Source: Clostridium sp. AM49-4BH (lineage in GTDB: Bacteria; Bacillota; Clostridia; Lachnospirales; Lachnospiraceae). From it: a DNA stretch of 38,606 nucleotides. The position numbers and the translations under genes are program-made. The stretch's first letter is position 1. Every line of letters begins with the position of its first letter. The notes under the pieces were generated by a model. It saw only the letters and a list, made by a program, of their open reading frames with translations. It was not told where the DNA came from and made no database searches. The stretch covers positions 1 through 38,606 of the forward strand of contig NZ_QUFB01000029.1 in the NCBI RefSeq assembly GCF_003478335.1. Direction: 5' to 3'. Of the stretch, positions 8,990-17,307 are shown in pieces.

Positions 8990-9883
8990 ATGAGTAAAAA
9001 TATAAAAGTTACAATGACAGCAATATTTTCCATGTGTATTCTTTTGGTGGCAGCTGCAGGAGTAAAAGCGGACAGCAACTTGCAACAAAAGACAGTGCAT
9101 ATATTGACAAAGCAGGAAAAGGAACAAAAACAGGAGTTACAACAAATAAAAAAAGAACTTACGAATCACTCAAAATCGTATCAGAAAAATGATACAGAAG
9201 GAGAGACGGTTGAAGAACAAGAAAGTGCTTTGGGAAAAGAACAGTACGATTACAGTAAAGCGTTTCGGGTACAGTTAGTAGATGATCTGATGATTACAGC
9301 ATATAAGAAAAAGGGGAAAAATATCGACAAACTATTTGGTGATACTTACGAATGGTATGTTCCCTACACAACGAAATCAGGGCGTGCAGGAATTACAATG
9401 TTGCAGAAAGTGAACGGCAAATATCAATGGATGTCAGAGTCAGACGATGAGGGGATTGGTCAAACCGTTTTAGATAAAGACAAAGTTGCGTCGGTGGTTG
9501 CTAAAGTAATCAGCGCAAAGAATACGATAAAAGATATTCGTTTGTTAAGAAATGATTTGTATTATTTAAATATGATATATGTAAAATGTGCAAAAGAAAG
9601 TTATATGATACCTTTTGCAGATGCACCGGATGTGTTTAATGCTAAAGCTGGGAAAAAGGGACTTGTTAATGGAAAAGTATATACAACAAAAGAATTTATG
9701 AGTCTTATGAACACCATGTTTGATGAACAATTGTTGTTGAATGCAGATCCCGATACTTCCGGGAATGCATTACCCTATAGACAAAAATCTTCAAAATATA
9801 TGGGATTTGTTATTTTGTTTCTTATTTGCGGCGGTGCGGCTATCATTGGATGCAGATTATTTGACAGACAGTATACAAGGTGA
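8990..9883 (+). CDS. Exported/membrane-anchored hypothetical protein
   Basis: The start was set at ATG 8990 because AAAGGGG (8978-8983) precedes it and the next residues form a signal peptide (MSKNIKVTMTAIFSMCILLV..AGVKADS); the frame is open for 36 codons upstream. The 297-aa product has a charged Gln/Lys/Glu-rich stretch after the signal and a mixed alpha/beta middle (residues about 85-250). A C-terminal membrane helix (FVILFLICGGAAIIGC) is followed by a short basic tail, so it is a type I surface-anchored protein. I recognise no domain. It precedes the BspA-like repeat protein on the same strand. The 277 nt before it hold AT-rich sequence in which I see nothing else. Confidence 0.7.
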   Translation: MSKNIKVTMTAIFSMCILLVAAAGVKADSNLQQKTVHILTKQEKEQKQELQQIKKELTNHSKSYQKNDTEGETVEEQESALGKEQYDYSKAFRVQLVDDLMITAYKKKGKNIDKLFGDTYEWYVPYTTKSGRAGITMLQKVNGKYQWMSESDDEGIGQTVLDKDKVASVVAKVISAKNTIKDIRLLRNDLYYLNMIYVKCAKESYMIPFADAPDVFNAKAGKKGLVNGKVYTTKEFMSLMNTMFDEQLLLNADPDTSGNALPYRQKSSKYMGFVILFLICGGAAIIGCRLFDRQYTR

Positions 9884-9898
9884 TACATTAAAATATAA

Positions 9899-10000
9899 GG
9901 CATATCGGTTACAAGCACAGGTCTATATGTAGCAGTAGATAAAAGGGAGAGCAAAGTTTCAGATTACAAAGTAGCGATTTATCAAGTACAGTTAAAATAG
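9899..10000 (+). pseudogene. Possible remnant of a coding C-terminus
   Basis: Between the two exported-protein genes an open stretch with no start codon encodes STGLYVAVDKRESKVSDYK and ends AIYQVQLK before TAG 9998-10000. It has plausible protein character but no ribosome site. It may be the tail of a deleted gene. Weakly supported. Confidence 0.25.
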
Positions 10001-10020
10001 TGATTGCAAGGAGGGGGATT

Positions 10021-11661
10021 ATGAAAAGAGCAGGTTATATTATTACATTAATGATCGCATTTTGGCTGGTAGCAGGGGGATTGTTTTTTGCACAAAGTGT
10101 ACAGGCAAAAGTAGTCTCTGGAAGCTGTGGTGGTGAGACAAAATACCGCTATGACAGCAAGTCGAAGAAGCTGGAACTTTATGGACGGGGAGTTGTGTCG
10201 CAAACCATTCGTGTAGATGAACAACTTAGCCGTAAAAACAGATACTTTCAGGTGAAAAAATTAGTGATACGACAGGGGATTACAGCAATCAAAGATTCTT
10301 CGGTTCTTCAATATGCGTCCGAAGAAGAAAGAGGAATATCGGATGATTATGAGCCCGGCTGGGGTTTTGATGTGTGGAGAGGTCTGGGTGATGCAACTGA
10401 AAAATTATATGTGGAATTACCGGAAGGATTCACCACGATTACAGCCAACATGTTTGGTGATATACAGGTAAGGGAAATCTATATTCCGGCAAGTGTGACA
10501 AAAATTGAAGAAGGGGCATTTGGGGCACAGATTTATCTTACAAGTATTCGAGTCTCTTTTAACAACTCAAAGTACAGATCGCAAAATGGTGTTTTATATA
10601 ATAAGAAAATGACAACACTTATCTGTTATCCGATGGGAAAGGAAGGTCGAACCTTCGTTGTTCCTGATACTGTTCGTCAGACAGCACCACTATCATTTAA
10701 GGGAAATTATTATTTGAAAAAAATTGTCTTACCGAAGAACTTACACAAATTAGGAGAGGGAAGTTTCTTTGATTGTATTTTACTTAAGGATGTGAATTTG
10801 GAGACACTTAATCATCTGGAGCGAATTTCAGATTATTACAACAAGTCTGATGTGCGAGTGATACATTATTATGATTCGGAGAATGAAGACCCATATGATC
10901 GCTATGTGAATGGCGTGGACTATTTTGCGTTAGATCATGATGAGGGACAATTCGATGGCTATTTGAAGAGATATGGAACTTTTGCAGGGACAGGAATTAC
11001 GAGTTTTCGTATGCCGTCAAACTTACAATATATTGCACCGGAGACATTTAGAAATTGTGAGCAGTTGAAAACATTTTACATTGGCAAAGCATTTCGCGGA
11101 AAGATCAATTATGGCGAAGAAGGAGATCCGGATACGCTGTTTTTGTATTATGCACCGATCAGATTGATCCAGATTGATAAGGAGAATACGTCATATCAGT
11201 TGCAAAACGAAATTTTATATACGAGGGATGGTCACATTCTTTGCCAAGCACTCAAAAATGACAATGCAGATTCTCAATTGACAATTCCATCCTGTGTGAC
11301 GGAGATTGCGGATGGTGCCTTTTATCGTAATAGTGAGTTTGGGGCGATTGAAGTGAAGGGGAGTCTTGAAAGAATTGGAATCTCGGCCTTTGCTTGCGCT
11401 GATGTCGGTAGTTTTTATGTGAAAGGTGGGGTAAACTATTTGGATTGCGGAAGCTTTTATCAGAGTGCTATTTCCGAATGGCGATGTCATGGAGGGGTGA
11501 AAAAGTACGAGAAAAGTGCATTTCAGGATGTTGATGCAACAAACGGATATGCGATAGATATGAATGCAATAACAAAATTATATCAAGAACTCTTATATGT
11601 GAATGCTACAACGGATTTGAGTTATTGGGTGAAGACAATCTGGAACTGGATCATAATGTAA
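10021..11661 (+). CDS. Secreted BspA-like leucine-rich repeat protein
   Basis: ATG 10021 was chosen over the in-frame ATG 10000 because AAGGAGGGGG (10008-10017) precedes it and a signal peptide follows (MKRAGYIITLMIAFWLVAGG .. VQAKV). Mature residues carry repeated LRR_5/BspA units of the pattern FxxxxxLxxIxLPxxxxxIxxxxF, for example YLKKIVLPKNLHKLGEGSF, IPSCVTEIADGAFYR and VKGSLERIGISAFA. The opening SGSCGGETKYRYDSKSKKL is the usual N-terminal cap of these proteins in gut Firmicutes. Length is 546 aa. There is no sorting signal, lipobox or C-terminal membrane helix, so it is probably released or held non-covalently. BspA-like repeats mostly mediate adhesion, but the ligand is unknown here. 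Confidence 0.85.
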   Translation: MKRAGYIITLMIAFWLVAGGLFFAQSVQAKVVSGSCGGETKYRYDSKSKKLELYGRGVVSQTIRVDEQLSRKNRYFQVKKLVIRQGITAIKDSSVLQYASEEERGISDDYEPGWGFDVWRGLGDATEKLYVELPEGFTTITANMFGDIQVREIYIPASVTKIEEGAFGAQIYLTSIRVSFNNSKYRSQNGVLYNKKMTTLICYPMGKEGRTFVVPDTVRQTAPLSFKGNYYLKKIVLPKNLHKLGEGSFFDCILLKDVNLETLNHLERISDYYNKSDVRVIHYYDSENEDPYDRYVNGVDYFALDHDEGQFDGYLKRYGTFAGTGITSFRMPSNLQYIAPETFRNCEQLKTFYIGKAFRGKINYGEEGDPDTLFLYYAPIRLIQIDKENTSYQLQNEILYTRDGHILCQALKNDNADSQLTIPSCVTEIADGAFYRNSEFGAIEVKGSLERIGISAFACADVGSFYVKGGVNYLDCGSFYQSAISEWRCHGGVKKYEKSAFQDVDATNGYAIDMNAITKLYQELLYVNATTDLSYWVKTIWNWIIM

Positions 11662-11799
11662 TGGGAATATCATGTAAGATTTGAGGACAAAAGAAGTGAG
11701 GGATAATGATGTTAAAAAAATAAATTTTTTTGTCAGGATTTTGCCGTGCGATTCGTTATATATTATTGAAACAGTTGAATTGATTATTCTAAAGTGTTA

Positions 11800-11862
11800 T
11801 ACTGTCAAAGAATAAAAGTATCATTAGTGGCGATGAGACAGTAAAGTGTTTTTGCTTTTTTT
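11800..11862 (+). terminator. Possible terminator in the 11662-11985 gap
   Basis: TACTGTC (11800-11806) pairs with GACAGTA (11837-11843), followed by a T-rich run to 11862. AAAGTGTT also occurs as a direct repeat on the outer flanks (11791 and 11843). It could end the LRR gene transcript or act as an operator. Nothing else is visible in this 324-nt gap. Confidence 0.35.
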
Positions 11863-11985
11863 AAAATCATTTTAAATTATTCAAATAAAATGAACCTTTG
11901 GGGCTTCTAAATAGTCTAATATATAAAAGGGAATATTTTGGCAGGGCTCAAATCATTTGTCGAATAATACGAGGGGGGTATAGAA

Positions 11986-12624
11986 ATGGTGAAAGTTGCA
12001 GTATGTGATATTGATGAAAATTATTTAAGGAAGGAGAAAAAGCTTGTAGATCAATATATGCGGGTACATGGTTATCAATACTGCATAGAATCTCCTGCAT
12101 CTGAGGTGGATTTAATGATTATCGGAGATGCTTACCGCATTATTTTCGTGACAGCATGTCAGGGAGTGCATGTTGATGAAACTAAAATAAACGCAATGCA
12201 GAATATCATAAAAGGTGATGCTATGTGGGATAAGCGGATAGTTAGATGTATGGACGATTTTATGCAGAGATTTATTGAGAAAACTTCAAAATTACAATTT
12301 GCTTTTGTGGAAGGTAATAAGAAGATATATCCTAGCGATATAGTATATATTGAGAGTTGTTTACATAGAGTGATATTTCACATCAAAAATGTATCGAAAA
12401 CATACTCTATGTATCAGAAATTAGATAGAACTGAAGAAATATTGTGCATGTATGGATTTTGTCGCATTCATAAAAGTTTTCTTGTCAACATGAGATATGT
12501 CGAGAGTATTCAGCGATATTCGGCGAGATTGACGGATGAAATTAGCATTCAAAAAGAACTCAGTGTTTCACAAAGTAAATATAATAAGGTACAAGAGGAG
12601 TATGCGAAATATTACGATATATAG
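11986..12624 (+). CDS. LytTR-family response regulator with atypical receiver
   Basis: ATG 11986 follows GAGGGGGT. The last ~105 residues are a LytTR DNA-binding domain (KLQFAFVEGNKKIYPSDIVYIES .. FCRIHKSFLVNMRYVESI). The first ~95 resemble a receiver (VKVAVCDIDENYLRKEKKLVDQYM), keeping the acidic pair D8/D10. Where the phosphorylated Asp should follow the third strand, the sequence is IIFVTACQG, and the rest of the receiver is short. The domain therefore probably does not accept phosphate in the usual way. No sensor kinase gene is nearby. The direct repeats at 12655-12684 and the lipoprotein-ABC genes downstream are its likely targets. Length is 212 aa, against about 240 for a normal LytTR regulator. 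Confidence 0.8.
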   Translation: MVKVAVCDIDENYLRKEKKLVDQYMRVHGYQYCIESPASEVDLMIIGDAYRIIFVTACQGVHVDETKINAMQNIIKGDAMWDKRIVRCMDDFMQRFIEKTSKLQFAFVEGNKKIYPSDIVYIESCLHRVIFHIKNVSKTYSMYQKLDRTEEILCMYGFCRIHKSFLVNMRYVESIQRYSARLTDEISIQKELSVSQSKYNKVQEEYAKYYDI

Positions 12625-12654
12625 CACAGAGGATAAATTATTATTGTGACTTTT

Positions 12655-12684
12655 AAATTCTGCATTTTATTTTTGAATTCTGCA
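12655..12684 (+). promoter_or_regulatory. Candidate LytTR operator: direct repeats 20 bp apart
   Basis: AAATTCTGCA (12655-12664) and GAATTCTGCA (12675-12684) are direct repeats at a 20-bp period, followed by AT-rich TATAGATATAT (12690-12700). LytTR regulators typically bind two direct repeats about two helical turns apart. The site lies just after the LytTR gene and before the lipoprotein-ABC genes. Confidence 0.45.
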
Positions 12685-12752
12685 ATAGTTATAGATATAT
12701 TCCTCAGAGTATGTAAAATAAAGACAGATGCCATGAGGGTGAGCTTGTTTAG

Positions 12753-12947
12753 AATATCAATGCAGTTTTAACTGTGAAATCGGTGACAAATTCGTTTCCG
12801 ACTACATCAGTTTCATTTACAGGGACTTCAAATGGAAAGGCAATGAAATATAAAAATGCTATACCACTTGCAAAACAGAAAATAAAATTTAGAGGGACTG
12901 TAACAAATTACACTGCTTTTACAATTAAAGCACAGGTGAAAGGATAA
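12753..12947 (+). pseudogene. Remnant coding fragment before the lipoprotein gene
   Basis: After a TAG at 12750-12752 a frame stays open for 64 codons to TAA 12945-12947. It has protein-like composition (AVLTVKSVTNSFPTT, then KFRGTVTNYTAFTIKAQVKG), resembling the beta-rich tail of an exported protein. The only ATG inside (12843) lacks a ribosome site. I read it as the 3' end of a decayed gene. With the operator repeats it accounts for most of the 331-nt gap at 12625-12955. Confidence 0.35.
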
Positions 12948-12955
12948 TAAAGATT

Positions 12956-14167
12956 ATGAGAGTATTTCACAAAAATTATTTACTATATTGTATATTATTA
13001 ATTCTTACATTATGCATTACAGGCTGTCAAAAAGCGCCGAAGCGAGACAAAGATACAACGGATAAAGTTGATTTATCTTCGGACAAGTTAGTGCCTGTAC
13101 AAGAAGCAAAGCGACAGACTTTGAAGTTGCAGGGGATTAATATGGATGGGCTGCAATTTCCTAAAATGATTATGTTTCCAGACGTGCAAGAGATCTCGGA
13201 GATAAAACTCACCCCTTGGTATACCCAAAATGATAATGATCTAAAAAAAGTGATCCAATCGTTATGGAGTGATTATGATACTGTGGATTGGGAGAAAATT
13301 CAAGAACAGGATTTTCCAAACGACAATATTCCAAATTATTATGGGAAGGAAAAAAGTGATAAGAAAACCGGAAAAACATATTCTTATAGTTCTATGGGAT
13401 TTTTCTGTGGAAATTCATTGGGAGATGAACCTGAGCCATCAATTGATAACTGTGTGAAAAAATATAATTTTGAATGGGGAGAGGTCGCATCAAAGCAGGA
13501 CAAATATGCTCTACAAGACGGTGAACTTTCGGTATTAGATGCAGTTACATATACAGAAGGTCTCTTTAATAAACATATGCGGTCGTTTGAGAAGGAAAAG
13601 TTTACTTATAAAGTACAACATTTGTATGTCATGAAAGTACCTGATCAAGAGTATTATAGCTACAGCATGGTGATCGGACGGCTATATAATGGAATGGTAG
13701 TGGATACAAGCTCCGATTTTTTATTAGCTGATGGAAAAAGTTATCCATATACGCATTGCGGAAATCACATTATGGCGACTATGTGTCATAAGAAGACATT
13801 AGATTATGTTAATACAGGTTTCGAATGCTTTGATATTGCAAGCACGAAAGCGCATAAAAAAATCATCTCGCCACTTTGGGCGGTACGTAAAATTAAGAAA
13901 GAGATTGCTCATATTGGAGGTATGTCGTTTCAAAATTGTGGATTGGTATATCTGCTTGTACAAAAGAACCATGAGGCAAAGGATAATGTTCAGGGGGTGT
14001 ATCAGTGCGTAGACGATACGACTTGTTTGCGTCCGGTATGGGTGTTTATGACAGGAGCTTCAGGATCTGCATTTAATACAAGCACAGATGATATACATGG
14101 CGCTAGCGTTATTGTTGATGCACTGGATGGGACATTATATTATTATGAGGAAACAGGGGGGTACTGA
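12956..14167 (+). CDS. Lipoprotein of a LytTR-linked ABC locus
   Basis: A 403-aa protein with a lipoprotein signal: MRVFHKNY, then a hydrophobic stretch ending ITGC, with lipidated Cys at residue 24. The C-terminal part (PVWVFMTGA .. VIVDALDGTLYYYEE) resembles the VDA-DGT ending found in PepSY/YcdB-like extracellular domains. The rest I do not recognise. The next permease starts 4 nt after its stop, so it belongs to the ABC operon. A lipoprotein beside two permeases and an E-loop ATPase recalls lantibiotic self-protection modules (LanI with LanFEG), but no similarity to a known LanI is claimed. ATG 12956 has only a weak site (AAAGATT) before it. Confidence 0.75.
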   Translation: MRVFHKNYLLYCILLILTLCITGCQKAPKRDKDTTDKVDLSSDKLVPVQEAKRQTLKLQGINMDGLQFPKMIMFPDVQEISEIKLTPWYTQNDNDLKKVIQSLWSDYDTVDWEKIQEQDFPNDNIPNYYGKEKSDKKTGKTYSYSSMGFFCGNSLGDEPEPSIDNCVKKYNFEWGEVASKQDKYALQDGELSVLDAVTYTEGLFNKHMRSFEKEKFTYKVQHLYVMKVPDQEYYSYSMVIGRLYNGMVVDTSSDFLLADGKSYPYTHCGNHIMATMCHKKTLDYVNTGFECFDIASTKAHKKIISPLWAVRKIKKEIAHIGGMSFQNCGLVYLLVQKNHEAKDNVQGVYQCVDDTTCLRPVWVFMTGASGSAFNTSTDDIHGASVIVDALDGTLYYYEETGGY

Positions 14168-14171
14168 TCCT

Positions 14172-15086
14172 ATGATAAGGTTAGAGATCAAAAAGAGCAT
14201 AAAAAGCAGATATTTTTTGATTGCAGTTGCACTTCTTTATATTATGTTTATGCTTGGGGACAGTGGACAGGTATTAGGAGATGAAACATCAACAACAATC
14301 CTTCAGGCAATTTGGAACAAATTTCATGGAAATTGGACCAAAGGGTTTAGTTCATCCTATTTGACCCCTATGAACAATATGTGGCAGGATAATGCATATT
14401 TGCCGGTTGTGATGCCTGTAATTTGTGGTTTCCCAAGTGTGATTAATTACTTAGAGGAAATTTCAACGAAAAATAAGAGGATGATAATTACAAGATGTAG
14501 TTTTAAGGAATATTATACTGCTAAAATCATTGCAAATGCGATTACTGCAGTAGGCGTTTCTATCACGGCGATCGTATTATTTTATGCTACACTTTTGGTG
14601 GGATATGATTATATTCCAGTGTCTGATGAATCGTTTTCAGTTATATACTTTACGTTTTCCGGTAAGATGATAGAGGGAGCTGATAGTGCACAAAAGATTT
14701 CGATGACTCTGATTTATATGCAACTGATGAAAGGAATATTATTCTTTTGTCTGTATTCCGTGATAAATAGTTCTTTCTGTTTTTTGATGGGAGTATTGCT
14801 ACAGGATAAATATTTGGTATTAGGCAGCACGATTGCAGTAATTTATCTGCAGTGTAGAATATATGGAGAATTATGCACCAAATATCTTAGAGATAGAAAA
14901 ATTCTCGCAGGCAGAGTGGCAGATTTGATCAATCCATGTTTTTTGCATTATGCAGGTTCCTCGGTAGAGGGGTTTTATCAAAATAGAACATGGCTGGCTT
15001 TGCTTATTGCGGTGATTATCATAGCGTTTAATTATTGGTTGATGGTTTATGTGTCGCAAAGGCAGTTTGATATTACGGAACGCTAA
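14172..15086 (+). CDS. ABC-2-like permease, first membrane subunit
   Basis: The start was set at ATG 14172 (MIRLEIKKSIKSRYF), after a G-run at 14154-14161 and 4 nt past the lipoprotein stop; upstream in-frame starts would overlap that gene deeply. The 304-aa product has about six membrane helices: about 13-30, 77-95, 130-160, 205-235, 235-260 and 275-295. It opens with a short basic cytoplasmic helix and lacks extracellular domains, which fits ABC-2/LanE-LanG-type permeases. The segment between TM2 and TM3 (EEISTKNKRMIITRCSFKEYYTAKI) is the usual ABC-2 coupling region. It is probably partnered with the next permease and the ATPase at 16557. Confidence 0.75.
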   Translation: MIRLEIKKSIKSRYFLIAVALLYIMFMLGDSGQVLGDETSTTILQAIWNKFHGNWTKGFSSSYLTPMNNMWQDNAYLPVVMPVICGFPSVINYLEEISTKNKRMIITRCSFKEYYTAKIIANAITAVGVSITAIVLFYATLLVGYDYIPVSDESFSVIYFTFSGKMIEGADSAQKISMTLIYMQLMKGILFFCLYSVINSSFCFLMGVLLQDKYLVLGSTIAVIYLQCRIYGELCTKYLRDRKILAGRVADLINPCFLHYAGSSVEGFYQNRTWLALLIAVIIIAFNYWLMVYVSQRQFDITER

Positions 15087-15120
15087 GGAAAACAAAAGAT
15101 CATAGAAACGGAGGGCTACG

Positions 15121-15954
15121 ATGAAAAAAGTTTTATTGATACTTCGACCCGGTTTGCAAGAATCATTTGCAGATAAAAAGAATATTATTTTGTTGTTGAT
15201 CATTGGTTTTATTTTGGATAACGGTGTCAGAGTGATGGTTGATCATGCAAAACAAGTTGGACAGCCGCTTGGAATATTTGAAACATTTATTATGTGCTTA
15301 AACCACTGGTATTATCTGGTTATTTTTTTGGTGGGCTATGTGTTGATCCTCACTACGATTCCAAGGTTGGATAGTGATCAGTTGTTATTGATATACCGTG
15401 CCGGTAAAAAAGGGTGGTTTTTTGGAGAACTTTTGCAGATTACCTTGTATTCTTTGGCATATATCTTGTTACTTATGGCTGGCTGCATGGTTTGTGCTGC
15501 AAAGTATAGTTATATAGGAAATATATGGAGTAATTTTACCATCTATTATAAGAGCAGTTATGAAAAATTGCTGTCTGATAATAATCGATTTATTGACCAA
15601 CAGGTTTTTAAGTATTATTCCCCTTACCAAGCGGTAATTCATGGTGTAGTATTACTTTTGCTTTGCATGGTGTTAATGGGAACGGTGACGCTCTATTTTT
15701 CGATTATGAATAAAAAATTAGTGGCAATTCTGTTGAATGTGATTTCGATTTTATTTGTACTTATTTTTAATAATTATCGCATAGGGGCTATGTGGTTATC
15801 TCCGTTTTGTCACGCCGTGCTCGCACTTCATAATAGGTATGTTTATACAGAGTTTTCTGTATCGCTTGGGTATTCCTATGCATATTTGGTGTTGTTGGAA
15901 ATAATAATGGTTGGATTATCTATAAAGCAGTTGAAGAAAAAGATGTTTTATTAG
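15121..15954 (+). CDS. ABC permease-like membrane protein, second subunit
   Basis: ATG 15121 follows ACGGAGGG at 15109-15116. The 277-aa product has about six hydrophobic segments: about 18-36, 58-79, 103-125, 172-195, 198-217 and 240-262. A soluble loop of about 40 residues lies between TM3 and TM4. It starts 34 nt after the first permease and probably forms a heterodimer with it. There is no catalytic motif. It is assigned mainly from topology and position, in a lipoprotein-permease-permease-ATPase layout. Confidence 0.65.
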   Translation: MKKVLLILRPGLQESFADKKNIILLLIIGFILDNGVRVMVDHAKQVGQPLGIFETFIMCLNHWYYLVIFLVGYVLILTTIPRLDSDQLLLIYRAGKKGWFFGELLQITLYSLAYILLLMAGCMVCAAKYSYIGNIWSNFTIYYKSSYEKLLSDNNRFIDQQVFKYYSPYQAVIHGVVLLLLCMVLMGTVTLYFSIMNKKLVAILLNVISILFVLIFNNYRIGAMWLSPFCHAVLALHNRYVYTEFSVSLGYSYAYLVLLEIIMVGLSIKQLKKKMFY

Positions 15955-15963
15955 TACACTGAT

Positions 15964-16518
15964 TTAAACTTCGCACATCAAAAGATGCTGTCGGGTCACA
16001 TATTGCTTATTATGTCAGTAAAAAATATGATATTTTGCAGCCGGCAAACTAACTTGTTCTGCCGGCAGCGAACTAAGATAATTGCCGCAGAACGCAGAGT
16101 TTTTGTGTGATTTCTTATTTTGTTAAGTCTCTGATGAATACATGTCCGAGGGATTGTCTGAGATATCCCGGTCTAGCAAGGTATCATCCATTTTTGGACG
16201 GGACGCTTTCGCTACGATGCGCTACGTCACGTTACTTAATGTCTCTGAAATACGAGACATAAGTAACGACGAGCGCAAAGTCCCTTTCAAAAATGATGAT
16301 TACCTTGCTTCCGGGATTTCGAGTTCTCCGAAGGGCATGTAAATCAATCATCAGAGACAACAAAATTTAGAAATCACCTAAAACGTAAATGCGGCAAGGC
16401 AATTACTATAGTTCTCTGCCAGCAGAAATCGTCATGTTGTAGCTGCAAAATACATAGTAATCTTTGACATAATAAGCAATATGTGAAGATGTGATGATTT
16501 TGGAGATGCGAAGTTGGA
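15964..16518 (+). mobile_element. Large palindromic repeat element splitting the ABC locus
   Basis: A 555-bp region built as a long imperfect inverted repeat. The left arm begins TTAAACTTCGCACATC (15964 on); the right arm ends with its degenerate complement (GATGCGAAGTTGG, 16505-16517). Both arms carry the internal block CACATATTGCTTATTATGTC and its complement (15998-16017; 16461-16480). At the centre GTTACTTAATGTCTC (16231-16245) pairs with GAGACATAAGTAAC (16254-16267). The left arm is nearly identical to 26793-26980, and the complement of the right arm matches 38419-38606. No transposase is encoded. It looks like a MITE-type or structured-RNA repeat and fills the gap between the permease and ATPase genes. 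Confidence 0.75.
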
Positions 16519-16556
16519 ATGCGCTGATGTATTAGATTGTAAGGGAGGACTAGAGC

Positions 16557-17186
16557 ATGATAGAAGTTCAAAAGGTATCATTGCAGATAAAAAAAGCAAA
16601 GATATTAGAGAATGTTGATTTCACCTGTCAAAAGGGGCAGATTTGTGGTGTCGTGGGTAGAAATGGAAGCGGTAAGACGATGTTGATGAAGTGTATCTGC
16701 GGTTTTGTGAAACCGACTTCTGGAGAAATACAGGTAGATGGTCAAGTGATTGGAAAAGATATAGATTTTATTCCGAATGCTGGAATCATTATTGAAACGC
16801 CGGGGTTTATTCCTAATTATTCAGGCTATAAAAATCTGCAGTTGTTAGCATCTATTCAAAATAGAATTGATAAGACAAGGATTCGTGAAGTTATGCAGAT
16901 GGTAGGATTGGATCCGGATATGAAACGTAGTGTAAAAAAATATTCCTTAGGAATGCGTCAAAGATTGGGGTTAGCACAGGCAATTATGGAAGATCCAAGT
17001 GTATTAGTTCTTGACGAGCCCTTTAATGGGTTGGATAAGGAGGGGGTTGTGGAGATGCGGCAATATCTGTTGCAATTAAAAGATGCGGGAAAGGCGATTA
17101 TGGTTTGCTCACATTCATCGGAGGATATTGCAGTTTTGTGTGACCGTGTGTATGAAATGGAGCATGGCAAATTGACGCCTAAATGA
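16557..17186 (+). CDS. ABC ATPase of BcrA/LanF (lantibiotic-immunity) type
   Basis: Cytoplasmic ATPase of 209 aa. Walker A is GRNGSGKT (34-41), the signature is YSLGMRQRLG (129-138) and Walker B is VLVLDEPFNGLD (149-160). H-loop is CSHS. Where most ABC proteins have a Q-loop, this one reads GIIIETPGF with Glu at residue 80. That E-loop is a hallmark of the LanF/BcrA group, which protects cells from lantibiotics or bacitracin. ATG 16557 follows GGGAGGA. It is the natural partner of the two permeases, although a 550-bp repeat now lies between them, so it may need read-through or its own promoter. The short C-terminus lacks any extra domain. Confidence 0.88.
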   Translation: MIEVQKVSLQIKKAKILENVDFTCQKGQICGVVGRNGSGKTMLMKCICGFVKPTSGEIQVDGQVIGKDIDFIPNAGIIIETPGFIPNYSGYKNLQLLASIQNRIDKTRIREVMQMVGLDPDMKRSVKKYSLGMRQRLGLAQAIMEDPSVLVLDEPFNGLDKEGVVEMRQYLLQLKDAGKAIMVCSHSSEDIAVLCDRVYEMEHGKLTPK

Positions 17187-17215
17187 TTGCATTCGCCCCA
17201 ATTGGTTGCTATACT
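17187..17215 (+). promoter_or_regulatory. Sigma-A promoter of the BMP-domain gene
   Basis: TTGCAT (17187-17192), a 17-nt spacer and TATACT (17210-17215), about 92 nt before ATG 17308. CTATA-CTAA-TATAG at 17209-17222 is also a small palindrome over the -10 that could bind a regulator. Confidence 0.5.
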
Positions 17216-17307
17216 AATATAGTAGAAACCGTTCCGGGCATGTTGTGTTCGATGCAACGTGACAATGAGCGGTAATGAGTATTGATAGGCAATAGATTGG
17301 AGGAGTT

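Noticed and set aside
16142..16342. 66-aa open frame inside the large palindromic element
   Set aside because: The sequence is dominated by inverted-repeat structure, there is no ribosome site, and the other family copies do not keep the frame.
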